Assembly: GCF_041296385.1 (NCBI RefSeq)
Contig: NC_091017.1
Coordinates: 11,278,001 to 11,342,000, forward strand
DNA length: 64,000 nt
Origin: Aphelocoma coerulescens
Lineage: Eukaryota > Chordata > Aves > Passeriformes > Corvidae
Direction: 5' to 3'
Translations under genes and position numbers: made by a program
Shown here: positions 21,802 to 33,702 of the stretch, piece by piece
Layout of the letters: the number at the start of each line of letters is the position of its first letter
How positions within the stretch are numbered: position 1 is the stretch's first letter
Notes under the pieces: generated by a model
Database searches by the model: none
The model's input: the letters and a program-made list of their open reading frames with translations, nothing else
What the model was told of the DNA's origin: nothing

Positions 21802-23778
21802 TTCAGCAGGCAGGAGACTAGGCAGCCACGCTTGTCTTGCAGCCCCGTTACGACGGGCCCCCGAGCCCCGCGCCCCGCGGCTTGGTTCTTCGCCTTTTCA
21901 AACACGCCGTACCTTCGTTCTCCCGGAGGCGGACGGTCGTCTGCTTCTGGCCCGGAACACTGTGCCCGGCAGCGAAGCGCTTTCTGCGGCAAGCTGCAAA
22001 GCGCCCGTCAGATGGCGATGCTGTCTGCCCGCTCCTTCTCGGCTCGAGTGTACCCCGGCGCACGCTGCCATCTCGCAAGGAGCAAAGAGCTTCGGTAGAC
22101 GTCTCGCACCCAGGAGAAAGGTGCCAGGACGACACCAAGTTCTTCCTCACCCCTTCTCGTGGCCCAGATTGTGGTGCTGCCTTCAAAGCCGTGCGCATTG
22201 AAAGACTCCTCCAGCAAGTGCTTCTCCCCTGGCACACTTCGCTCAGTGAGAGCTGCGTGGGCAGCGTGGACTCAGCGAAACCGAAAGGGTGTTCTTGTAG
22301 CTCGAGCTTGTTGGAGAGGATGAAAGTTTGGTGAGAAGGTTTCACAGCTATGCAGGCTTGGCACAAAGATCTCGGAATGTAGAAACGTAGCATGAGGTAG
22401 AAATGGGAGCAAGTTTTGACAGAGAGTAAAAGGTGTTTTGCTGAAACACTGATCACTGAGTAACCGAGAAGGCAAAGGTTGGAGATTGAGTTGGAAGGAG
22501 ATTTTTTTCTCACGATTAGGACAACGGTATGTGAGTAGAAACAAGCACCCGTTTTTCACCAAGTAAATAAGTCTCGAGAAGGGCATAAGGAAATAGAAAA
22601 ACATGTTTTGACCAAAAAGAGGGCTATCGCAGGCAAACAAGAAATGTCGATGTAGCAAGAAGAAGAAGGATGGGGGGGGTGTCTGAGAATTCTCCGTGGT
22701 AAGCTTCAATTGGAATTTGCTTACTCTTGCGACTGGAGAAGAATGCCTATAATACGGCAGTGCTGGTAGTCATGATAGGCTACAGGCAAATGTAAAGGTA
22801 TTGGTGTATGGTGCCTATTGCTTGTCGTGTTTTAAGACACTCAGCAAAGAAAACTATCTAACGCTTTGTAAGTTGAACAGAAAGCGGCTCCAGGCATGCC
22901 TACCAGCTGTAGCTGACAGCTGTAGGGCTGGCTCTGGATACCCACTCCCTGAAATGCTGTGACTTCGCCTATGCAAGAAACAGCTTTCAAGAGAGCCGCC
23001 TGAAGTCCAGAGAGCCCTTCGTGAGCCTTTTTCCTATGGCGCTGTGGAAAGAAACGGTGCACGCTACACCGTGGGTGCGTGCAGCCTGCTCGAGCAAAAG
23101 CAGCAAAGTTCAGTGCCCTCGCTGGGCTTCCCTTTCGTGCAGACAACGTGAGGCGAAGAAGGAAGCCGCAGAGCAGCGGGCTTGCGTGTGCAGTGCACCG
23201 AGTTGCACAAGTCCAGCGAGGGCTCGTTCACGAGCCGAGCCGGCTGAGGGCGTCCTCGCTTCTGCCAAAGGGAACGCAGAGCCGTAGCGCTTCACCCCCC
23301 AGCGTGGAGATAGGCACTTCCCTAGTGGTTCAGCCTTGCAGAGTCCCTGCAGCTAGAGCTCACCCAGGAGCAGGCGTCAAAGCAGAAGGCCTTCCTAAAG
23401 CACCCCTTCTCCAAGCAGCCTCCGGAAAGGGCACATCACACTGCGGCTCTGCGCCTTTCTTCTAAGACAGACGCCCGGCTATGCTTTCGCGCTCGCAGCT
23501 CCCTTGGCAGCCTCCAGCAGCTGCTCTCATGGAGAACGGCCGTAGAAGTCAAAGCCAGTGCTGGGCTGCACCTTCGCCTTCCCCAAGGAAGAAGCAACAG
23601 CAAACTCGGAGGTGCACTCTGTACTTCCCTCCTCCGCTGCGTCCTACATGCATTCGCGTTCTCCGAAACTCGGAGACTGAAGGGAAGGGCAATTGCTTCC
23701 CCAGAGAGCTGCAAGGGGACTTAGGCGGCAGCAGCACGGGTAACTGCCGTGGAACTTGCTCCTTTCCCAAGGAGTGAA
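21802..23778 (+). repeat. Repeat unit 12 (1977 bp, hairpin-deletion form)
   Basis: Class A at both ends, with A at u99, T at u767, T at u915, G at u964, G at u1255 and A at u1477. Private changes are A at 22138 and T at 22247 (lost CpG). Confidence 0.97.
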
Positions 23779-25755
23779 TTCAGCAGGCAGGAGACTAGGC
23801 AGCCACGCTTGTCTTGCAGCCCCGTTACGACGGGCCCCCGAGCCCCGCGCCCCGCGGCTTGGTTCTTCGCCTTTTCGAACACGCCGTACCTTCGTTCTCC
23901 CGGAGGCTCGCGGTCGTCTGCTTCTGGCCCGGAACACTGTGCCCAGCAGCGAAGCGCTTTCTGCGGCAAGCTGCAAAGCGCCCGTCAGATGGCGATGCTG
24001 TCTGCCCGCTCCTTCTCGGCTCGAGTGTACCCCGGCGCACGCTGCCATCTCGCAAGGAGCAAAGAGCTTCGGTAGACGTCTCGCACCCAGGAGAAAGGTG
24101 CCAGGACGACACCACGTTCTTCCTCACCCCTTCTCGTGGCCCAGATTGTGGTGCTGCCTTCAAAGCCGTGCGCATTGAAAGACTCCTCCAGCAAGTGCTT
24201 CTCCCCTGGCACACTTCGCTCAGCGAGAGCTGCGTGGGCAGCGTGGACTCAGCGAAACCGAAAGGGTGTTCTTGTAGCTCGAGCTTGTTGGAGAGGATGA
24301 AAGTTTGGTGAGAAGGTTTCACAGCTATGCAGGCTTGGCACAAAGATCTCGGAATGTAGAAACGTAGCATGAGGTAGAAATGGGAGCAAGTTTTGACAGA
24401 GAGTAAAAGGTGTTTTGCTGAAACACTGATCACTGAGTAACCGAGAAGGCAAAGGTTGGAGATTGAGTTGGAAGGAGATTTTTTTTTCACGATTAGGACA
24501 ACGGTATGTGAGTAGAAACAAGCACCCGTTTTTCACCAAGTAAATAAGTCTCGAGAAGGGCATAAGGAAATAGAAAAACATGTTTTGACCAAAAAGAGGG
24601 CTATCGCAGGCAAACAAGAAATGTCGATGTAGCAAGAAGAAGAAGGATGGGGGGGGTGTCTGAGAATTCTCCGTGGTAAGCTTCAATTGGAATTTGCTTA
24701 CTCTTGCGACTGGAGAAGAATGCCTATAATACGGCAGTGCTGGTAGTCATGATAGGCTACAGGCAAATGTAAAGGTATTGGTGTATGGTGCCTATTGCTT
24801 GTCGTGTTTTAAGACACTCAGCAAAGAAAACTATCTAACGCTTTGTAAGTTGAACAGAAAGCGGCTCCAGGCATGCCTACCAGCTGTAGCTGACAGCTGT
24901 AGGGCTGGCTCTGGATACCCACTCCCTGAAATGCTGTGACTTCGCCTATGCAAGAAACAGCTTTCAAGAGAGCCGCCTGAAGTCCAGAGAGCCCTTCGTG
25001 AGCCTTTTTCCTATGGCGCTGTGGAAAGAAACGGTGCACGCTACACCGTGGGTGCGTGCAGCCTGCTCGAGCAAAAGCAGCAAAGTTCAGTGCCCTCGCT
25101 GGGCTTCCCTTTCGTGCAGACAACGTGAGGCGAAGAAGGAAGCCGCAGAGCAGCGGGCTTGCGTGTGCAGTGCACCGAGTTGCACAAGTCCAGCGAGGGC
25201 TCGTTCACGAGCCGAGCCGGCTGAGGGCGTCCTCGCTTCTGCCAAAGGGAACGCAGAGCCGTAGCGCTTCACCCCCCAGCGTGGAGATAGGCACTTCCCT
25301 AGTGGTTCAGCCTTGCAGAGTCCCTGCAGCTAGAGCTCACCCAGGAGCAGGCGTCAAAGCAGAAGGCCTTCCTAAAGCACCCCTTCTCCAAGCAGCCTCC
25401 GGAAAGGGCACATCACACTGCGGCTCTGCGCCTTTCTTCTAAGACAGACGCCCGGCTATGCTTTCGCGCTCGCAGCTCCCTTGGCAGCCTCCAGCAGCTG
25501 CTCTCATGGAGAACGGCCGTAGAAGTCAAAGCCAGTGCTGGGCTGCACCTTCGCCTTCCCCAAGGAAGAAGCAACAGCAAACTCGGAGGTGCACTCTGTA
25601 CTTCCCTCCTCCGCTGCGTCCTACATGCATTCGCGTTCTCCGAAACTCGGAGACTGAAGGGAAGGGCAATTGCTTCCCCAGAGAGCTGCAAGGGGACTTA
25701 GGCGGCAGCAGCACGGGTAACTGCCGTGGAACTTGCTCCTTTCCCAAGGAGTGAA
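23779..25755 (+). repeat. Repeat unit 13 (1977 bp, hairpin-deletion form)
   Basis: Class A at both ends and close to unit 12 in the 3' two thirds. It has three adjacent substitutions at 23908-23910 (GGA to TCG) and a lost CpG at u167, both shared only with unit 14. Confidence 0.97.
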
Positions 25756-27749
25756 TTCAGCAGGCAGGAGACTAGGCAGCCACGCTTGTCTTGCAGCCCC
25801 GTTACGACGGGCCCCCGAGCCCCGCGCCCCGCGGCTTGGTTCTTCGCCTTTTCGAACACGCCGTACCTTCGTTCTCCCGGAGGCTCGCGGTCGTCTGCTT
25901 CTGGCCCGGAACACTGTGCCCAGCAGCGAAGCGCTTTCTGCGGCAAGCTGCAAAGCGCCCGTCAGATGGCGATGCTGTCTGCCCGCTCCTTCTCGACTCG
26001 AGTGTACCCCGGCGCACGCTGCCATCTCGCAAGGAGCAAAGAGCTTCGGTAGACGTCTCGCACCCAGGAGAAAGGTGCCAGGACGACACCACGTTCTTCC
26101 TCACCCCTTCTCGTGGCCCAGATTGTGGTGCTGCCTTCAAAGCCGTGCGCATTGAAAGACTCCTCCAGCAAGTGCTTCTCCCCTGGCACACTTCGCTCAG
26201 CGAGAGCTGCGTGGGCAGCGTGGACTCAGCAAAACCGAAAGGGTGTTCTTGTAGCTCGAGCTTGTTGGAGAGGATGAAAGTTTGGTGAGAAGGTTTCACA
26301 GCTATGCAGGCTTGGCACAAAGATCTCGGAATGTAGAAACGTAGCATGAGGTAGAAATGGGAGCAAGTTTTGACAGAGAGTAAAAGGTGTTTTGCTGAAA
26401 CACTGATCACTGAGTAACCGAGAAGGCAAAGGTTGGAGATTGAGTTGGAAGGAGATTTTTTTTTCACGATTAGGACAACGGTATGTGAGTAGAAACAAGC
26501 ACCCGTTTTTCACCAAGTAAATAAGTCTCGAGAAGGGCATAAGGAAATAGAAAAACATGTTTTGACCAAAAAGAGGGCTATCGCAGGCAAACAAGAAATG
26601 TTGATGTAGCAAGAAGAAGAAGAAGAAGAAGAAGAATGGGGGGGGTGTCTGAGAATTCTCCGTGGTAAGCTTCAATTGGAACTTGCTTACTCTTGCGACT
26701 GGAGAAGAATGCCTATAATACGGCAGTGCTAGTAGTCATGATAGGCTACAGGCAAATGTAAAGGTATTGGTGTATGGTGCCTATTGCTTGTCGTGTTTTA
26801 AGACACTCAGCAAAGAAAACTATCTAACGCTTTGTAAGTTGAACAGAAAGCGGCTCCAGGCATGCCTACCAGCTGTAGCTGACAGCTGTAGGGCTGGCTC
26901 TGGATACCCACTCCCTGAAATGCTGTGACTTCGCCTATGCAAGAAACAGCTTTCAAGAGAGCCGCCTGAAGTCCAGAGAGCCCTTCGTGAGCCTTTTTCC
27001 TATGGCGCTGTGGAAAGAAACCATGCACGCTACACCGTGGGTGCGTGCAGCCTGCTCGAGCAAAAGCGGCAAAGTTCAGTGCCCTCGCTGGGCTTCCCTT
27101 TCGTGCAGACAACGTGAGGCGAAGAAGGAAGCCGCAGAGCAGCGGGCTTGCGTGTGCAGTGCACCGAGTTGCACAAGTCCAGCGAGGGCTCGTTCACGAG
27201 CCGAGCCGGCTGAGGGCGTCCTCGCTTCTGCCAAAGGGAACGCGGAGCCGTAGCGCTTCACCCCCCAGCGTGGAGATAGGCACTTCCCTAGTGGTTCAGC
27301 CTTGCAGAGTCCCTGCAGCTAGAGCTCACCCAGCAGCAGGCGTCAAAGCAGAAGGCCTTCCTAAAGCACCCCTTCTCCAAGCAGCCTCCGGAAAGGGCAC
27401 ATCACACTGCGGCTCTGCGCCTTTCTTCTAAGACAGACGCCCGGCTATGCTTTCGCGCTCGCGAAAGCTCCTCCTTGGCAGCCTCCAGCAGCTGCTCTCA
27501 TGGAGAACGGCCGTAGAAGTCAAAGCCAGTGCTGGGCTGCACCTTCGCCTTCCCCAAGGAAGAAGCAACAGCAAACACGTCGGTGCACTCTGTATTTCCC
27601 TCCTCCGCTGCGTCCTACATGCATTCGCGTTCTCCAAAACTCGGAGACTGAAGGGAAGGGCAATTGCTTCCCCAGAGAGCTGCAAGGGGACTTAGGCGGC
27701 AGCAGCACGGGTAACTGCCGTGGAACTTGCTCCTTTCCCAAGGAGTGAA
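25756..27749 (+). repeat. Repeat unit 14 (1994 bp, long AAG form)
   Basis: The 5' third copies unit 13 (the TCG triplet, A167). The rest belongs to the long-AAG haplotype: T9-CACG, T767, T847, (AAG)8-AAT, A1256, the ACGTCGG microhaplotype and A1869. Private changes are at 25996, 26231 (lost CpG) and 27334. Confidence 0.97.
26611..26634 (+). repeat. Expanded (AAG)8 microsatellite in unit 14
   Basis: Eight AAG triplets followed by AAT and G8. It is linked to T at u847 and T at u767. Confidence 0.95.
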
Positions 27750-29731
27750 TTCAGCAGGCAGGAGACTCGGCAGCCAAGCTTGTCTTGCAGCCCCGTTACG
27801 ACGGGCCCCCGAGCCCCGCGCCCCGCGGCTTGGTTCTTCGCCTTTTCGAACACGCCGTACCTTCGTTCTCCCGGAGGCGGACGGTCGTCTGCTTCTGGCC
27901 CGGAACACTGTGCCCGGCAGCGAAGCGCTTTCTGCGGCAAGCTGCAAAGCGCCCGTCAGATGGCGATGCTGTCTGCCCGCTCCTTCTCGGCTCGAGTGTA
28001 CCCCGGCGCACGCTGCCGTCTCGCAAGGAGCAAAGAGCTTCGGTAGACGTCTCGCACACAGGAGAAAGGTGCCAGGACGACACCACGTTCTTCCTCACCC
28101 CTTCTCGTGGCCCAGATTGTGGTGCTGCCTTCAAAGCCGTGCGCATTGAAAGACTCCTCCAGCAAGTGCTTCTCCCCTGGCACACTTCGCTCAGCGAGAG
28201 CTGCGTGGGCAGCGTGGACTCAGCGAAACCGAAAGGGTGTTCTTGTAGCTCGAGCTTGTTGGAGAGGATGAAAGTTTGGTGAGAAGGTTTCACAACTATG
28301 CAGGCTTGGCACAAAGATCTCGGAATGTAGAAACGTAGCATGAGGTAGAAATGGGAGCAAGTTTTGACAGAGAGTAAAAGGTGTTTTGCTGAAACACTGG
28401 TCACTGAATAACCGAGAAGGCAAAGGTTGGAGATTGAGTTGGAAGGAGATTTTTTTTTCATGATTAGGACAACGGTATGTGAGTAGAAACAAGCACCCGT
28501 TTTTCACCAAGTAAACAAGTCTCGAGAAGGGCATAAGGAAATAGAAAAACATGTTTTGACCAAAAAGAGGGCTATCGCAGGCAAACAAGAAATGTCGATG
28601 TAGCAAGAAGAAGAAGAATGGGGGGGGTGTCTGAGAATTCTCCGTGGTAAGCTTCAATTGGAACTTGCTTACTCTTGTGACTGGAGAAGAATGCCTATAA
28701 TACGGCAGTGCTAGTAGTCATGATAGGCTACAGGCAAATGTAAAGGTATTGGTGTATGGTGCCTATTGCTTGTCGTGTTTTAAGACACTCAGCAAAGAAA
28801 ACTATCTAACGCTTTGTAAGTTGAACAGAAAGCGGCTCCAGGCATGCCTACCAGCTGTAGCTGACAGCTGTAGGGCTGGCTCTGGATACCCACTCCCTGA
28901 AATGCTGTGACTTCGCCTATGCAAGAAACAGCTTTCAAGAGAGCCGCCTGAAGTCCAGAGAGCCCTTCGTGAGCCTTTTTCCTATGGCGCTGTGGAAAGA
29001 AACCGTGCACGCTACACCGTGGGTGCGTGCAGCCTGCTCGAGCAAAAGCGGCAAAGTTCAGTGCCCTCGCTGGGCTTCCCTTTCGTGCAGACAACGTGAG
29101 GCGAAGAAGGAAGCCGCAGAGCAGCGGGCTTGCGTGTGCAGTGCACCGAGTTGCACAAGTCCAGCGAGGGCTCGTTCACGAGCCGAGCCGGCTGAGGGCG
29201 TCCTCGCTTCTGCCAAAGGGAACGCGGAGCCGTAGCGCTTCACCCCCCAGCGTGGAGATAGGCACTTCCCTAGTGGTTCAGCCTTGCAGAGTCCCTGCAG
29301 CTAGAGCTCACCCAGGAGCAGGCGTCAAAGCAGAAGGCCTTCCTAAAGCACCCCTTCTCCAAGCAGCCTCCGGAAAGGGCACATCACACTGCGGCTCTGC
29401 GCCTTTCTTCTAAGACAGACGCCCGGCTATGCTTTCGCGCTCGCGAAAGCTCCTCCTTGGCAGCCTCCAGCAGCTGCTCTCATGGAGAACGGCCGTAGAA
29501 GTCAAAGCCAGTGCTGGGCTGCACCTTCGCCTTCCCCAAGGAAGAAGCAACAGCAAACTCGGAGGTGCACTCTGTATTTCCCTCCTCCGCTGCGTCCTAC
29601 ATGCATTCGCGTTCTCCGAAACTCGGAGACTGAAGGGAAGGGCAATTGCTTCCCCAGAGAGCTGCAAGGGGACTTAGGCGGCAGCAGCACGGGTAACTGC
29701 CGTGGAACTTGCTCCTTTCCCAAGGAGTGAA
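27750..29731 (+). repeat. Repeat unit 15 (1982 bp)
   Basis: Of the unit 4/7/9 type in its centre (A546, A659, CATG, AAT, T929) but with C at u254. It has A at 27777, which replaces the usual CpG and creates a HindIII site. It follows a long-AAG unit, as units 17, 19, 29 and 32 do. Confidence 0.97.
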
Positions 29732-31720
29732 TTCAGCAGGCAGGAGACTCGGCAGCCACGCTTGTCTTGCAGCCCCGTTACGACGGGCCCCCGAGCCCCG
29801 CGCCCCGCGGCTTGGTTCTTCGCCTTTTCGAACACGCCGTACCTTCGTTCTCCCGGAGGCGGACGGTCGTCTGCTTCTGGCCCGGAACACTGTGCCCGGC
29901 AGCGAAGCGCTTTCTGCGGCAAGCTGCAAAGCGCCCGTCAGATGGCGATGCTGTCTGCCCGCTCCTTCTCGGCTCGAGTGTACCCCGGCGCACGCTGCCG
30001 TCTCGCAAGGAGCAAAGAGCTTCGGTAGACGTCTCGCACCCAGGAGAAAGGTGCCAGGACGACACCACGTTCTTCCTCACCCCTTCTCGTGGCCCAGATT
30101 GTGGTGCTGCCTTCAAAGCCGTGCGCATTGAAAGACTCCTCCAGCAAGTGCTTCTCCCCTGGCACACTTCGCTCAGCGAGAGCTGCGTGGGCAGCGTGGA
30201 CTCAGCGAAACCGAAAGGGTGTTCTTGTAGCTCGAGCTTGTTGGAGAGGATGAAAGTTTGGTGAGAAGGTTTCACAGCTATGCAGGCTTGGCACAAAGAT
30301 CTCGGAATGTAGAAACGTAGCATGAGGTAGAAATGGGAGCAAGTTTTGACAGAGAGTAAAAGGTGTTTTGCTGAAACACTGATCACTGAGTAACCGAGAA
30401 GGCAAAGGTTGGAGATTGAGTTGGAAGGAGATTTTTTTTTCACGATTAGGACAACGGTATGTGAGTAGAAACAAGCACCCGTTTTTCACCAAGTAAATAA
30501 GTCTCGAGAAGGGCATAAGGAAATAGAAAAACATGTTTTGACCAAAAAGAGGGCTATCGCAGGCAAACAAGAAATGTTGATGTAGCAAGAAGAAGAAGAA
30601 GAAGAAGAAGAATGGGGGGGGTGTCTGAGAATTCTCCGTGGTAAGCTTCAATTGGAACTTGCTTACTCTTGCGACTGGAGAAGAATGCCTATAATACGGC
30701 AGTGCTAGTAGTCATGATAGGCTACAGGCAAATGTAAAGGTATTGGTGTATGGTGCCTATTGCTTGTCGTGTTTTAAGACACTCAGCAAAGAAAACTATC
30801 TAACGCTTTGTAAGTTGAACAGAAAGCGGCTCCAGGCATGCCTACCAGCTGTAGCTGACAGCTGTAGGGCTGGCTCTGGATACCCACTCCCTGAAATGCT
30901 GTGACTTCGCCTATGCAAGAAACAGCTTTCAAGAGAGCCGCCTGAAGTCCAGAGAGCCCTTCGTGAGCCTTTTTCCTATGGCGCTGTGGAAAGAAACCAT
31001 GCACGCTACACCGTGGGTGCGTGCAGCCTGCTCGAGCAAAAGCGGCAAAGTTCAGTGCCCTCGCTGGGCTTCCCTTTCGTGCAGACAACGTGAGGCGAAG
31101 AAGGAAGCCGCAGAGCAGCGGGCTTGCGTGTGCAGTGCACCGAGTTGCACAAGTCCAGCGAGGGCTCGTTCACGAGCCGAGCCGGCTGAGGGCGTCCTCG
31201 CTTCTGCCAAAGGGAACGCGGAGCCGTAGCGCTTCACCCCCCAGCGTGGAGATAGGCACTTCCCTAGTGGTTCAGCCTTGCAGAGTCCCTGCAGCTAGAG
31301 CTCACCCAGGAGCAGGCGTCAAAGCAGAAGGCCTTCCTAAAGCACCCCTTCTCCAAGCAGCCTCCGGAAAGGGCACATCACACTGCGGCTCTGCGCCTTT
31401 CTTCTAAGACAGACGCCCGGCTATGCTTTCGCGCTCGCAGCTCCCTTGGCAGCCTCCAGCAGCTGCTCTCATGGAGAACGGCCGTAGAAGTCAAAGCCAG
31501 TGCTGGGCTGCACCTTCGCCTTCCCCAAGGAAGAAGCAACAGCAAACTCGGAGGTGCACTCTGTACTTCCCTCCTCCGCTGCGTCCTACATGCATTCGCG
31601 TTCTCCGAAACTCGGAGACTGAAGGGAAGGGCAATTGCTTCCCCAGAGAGCTGCAAGGGGACTTAGGCGGCAGCAGCACGGGTAACTGCCGTGGAACTTG
31701 CTCCTTTCCCAAGGAGTGAA
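29732..31720 (+). repeat. Repeat unit 16 (1989 bp, long AAG and hairpin deletion)
   Basis: The only unit with both the 12-bp AAG gain and the 5-bp hairpin loss, so it is a direct recombinant between the two length haplotypes. The switch lies between u1256 (A, long-AAG type) and u1694. The 3' end is class A. Confidence 0.97.
30587..30610 (+). repeat. Expanded (AAG)8 microsatellite in unit 16
   Basis: Eight AAG triplets with the same flanks as in unit 14, here on a chromosome segment that also has the hairpin deletion. Confidence 0.95.
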
Positions 31721-33702
31721 TTCAGCAGGCAGGAGACTAGGCAGCCACGCTTGTCTTGCAGCCCCGTTACGACGGGCCCCCGAGGCCCGCGCCCCGCGGC
31801 TTGGTTCTTCGCCTTTTCGAACACGCCGTACCTTCGTTCTCCCGGAGGCGGACGGTCGTCTGCTTCTGGCCCGGAACACTGTGCCCGGCAGCGAAGCGCT
31901 TTCTGCGGCAAGCTGCAAAGCGCCCGTCAGATGGCGATGCTGTCTGCCCGCTCCTTCTCGGCTCGAGTGTACCCCGGCGCACGCTGCCATCTCACAAGGA
32001 GCAAAGAGCTTCGGTAGACGTCTCGCACCCAGGAGAAAGGTGCCAGGACGACACCACGTTCTTCCTCACCCCTTCTCGTGGCCCAGATTGTGGTGCTGCC
32101 TTCAAAGCCGTGCGCATTGAAAGACTCCTCCAGCAAGTGCTTCTCCCCTGGCACACTTCGCTCAGCGAGAGCTGCGTGGGCAGCGTGGACTCAGCGAAAC
32201 CGAAAGGGTGTTCTTGTAGCTCGAGCTTGTTGGAGAGGATGAAAGTTTGGTGAGAAGGTTTCACAGCTATGCAGGCTTGGCACAAAGATCTCGGAATGTA
32301 GAAACGTAGCATGAGGTAGAAATGGGAGCAAGTTTTGACAGAGAGTAAAAGGTGTTTTGCTGAAACACTGGTCACTGAATAACCGAGAAGGCAAAGGTTG
32401 GAGATTGAGTTGGAAGGAGATTTTTTTTTCATGATTAGGACAACGGTATGTGAGTAGAAACAAGCACCCGTTTTTCACCAAGTAAACAAGTCTCGAGAAG
32501 GGCATAAGGAAATAGAAAAACATGTTTTGACCAAAAAGAGGGCTATCGCAGGCAAACACGAAATGTCGATGTAGCAAGAAGAAGAAGAATGGGGGGGGTG
32601 TCTGAGAATTCTCCGTGGTAAGCTTCAATTGGAACTTGCTTACTCTTGTGACTGGAGAAGAATGCCTATAATACGGCAGTGCTAGTAGTCATGATAGGCT
32701 ACAGGCAAATGTAAAGGTATTGGTGTATGGTGCCTATTGCTTGTCGTGTTTTAAGACACTCAGCAAAGAAAACTATCTAACGCTTTGTAAGTTGAACAGA
32801 AAGCGGCTCCAGGCATGCCTACCAGCTGTAGCTGACAGCTGTAGGGCTGGCTCTGGATACCCACTCCCTGAAATGCTGTGACTTCGCCTATGCAAGAAAC
32901 AGCTTTCAAGAGAGCCGCCTGAAGTCCAGAGAGCCCTTCGTGAGCCTTTTTCCTATGGCGCTGTGGAAAGAAACCGTGCACGCTACACCGTGGGTGCGTG
33001 CAGCCTGCTCGAGCAAAAGCGGCAAAGTTCAGTGCCCTCGCTGGGCTTCCCTTTCGTGCAGACAACGTGAGGCGAAGAAGGAAGCCGCAGAGCAGCGGGC
33101 TTGCGTGTGCAGTGCACCGAGTTGCACAAGTCCAGCGAGGGCTCGTTCACGAGCCGAGCCGGCTGAGGGCGTCCTCGCTTCTGCCAAAGGGAACGCGGAG
33201 CCGTAGCGCTTCACCCCCCAGCGTGGAGATAGGCACTTCCCTAGTGGTTCAGCCTTGCAGAGTCCCTGCAGCTAGAGCTCACCCAGGAGCAGGCGTCAAA
33301 GCAGAAGGCCTTCCTAAAGCACCCCTTCTCCAAGCAGCCTCCGGAAAGGGCACATCACACTGCGGCTCTGCGCCTTTCTTCTAAGGCAGACGCCCGGCTA
33401 TGCTTTCGCGCTCGCGAAAGCTCCTCCTTGGCAGCCTCCAGCAGCTGCTCTCATGGAGAACGGCCGTAGAAGTCAAAGCCAGTGCTGGGCTGCACCTTCG
33501 CCTTCCCCAAGGAAGAAGCAACAGCAAACTCGGAGGTGCACTCTGTATTTCCCTCCTCCGCTGCGTCCTACATGCATTCGCGTTCTCCGAAACTCGGAGA
33601 CTGAAGGGAAGGGCAATTGCTTCCCCAGAGAGCTGCAAGGGGACTTAGGCGGCAGCAGCACGGGTAACTGCCGTGGAACTTGCTCCTTTCCCAAGGAGTG
33701 AA
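31721..33702 (+). repeat. Repeat unit 17 (1982 bp)
   Basis: The 5' end is class A with GAGGC at u63-u67 and A at u274 (lost CpG), as in units 26, 28 and 31. The centre is of the unit 4 type (A659, CATG, AAT, T929) but keeps G at u546. C at 32559 is private. Confidence 0.97.
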
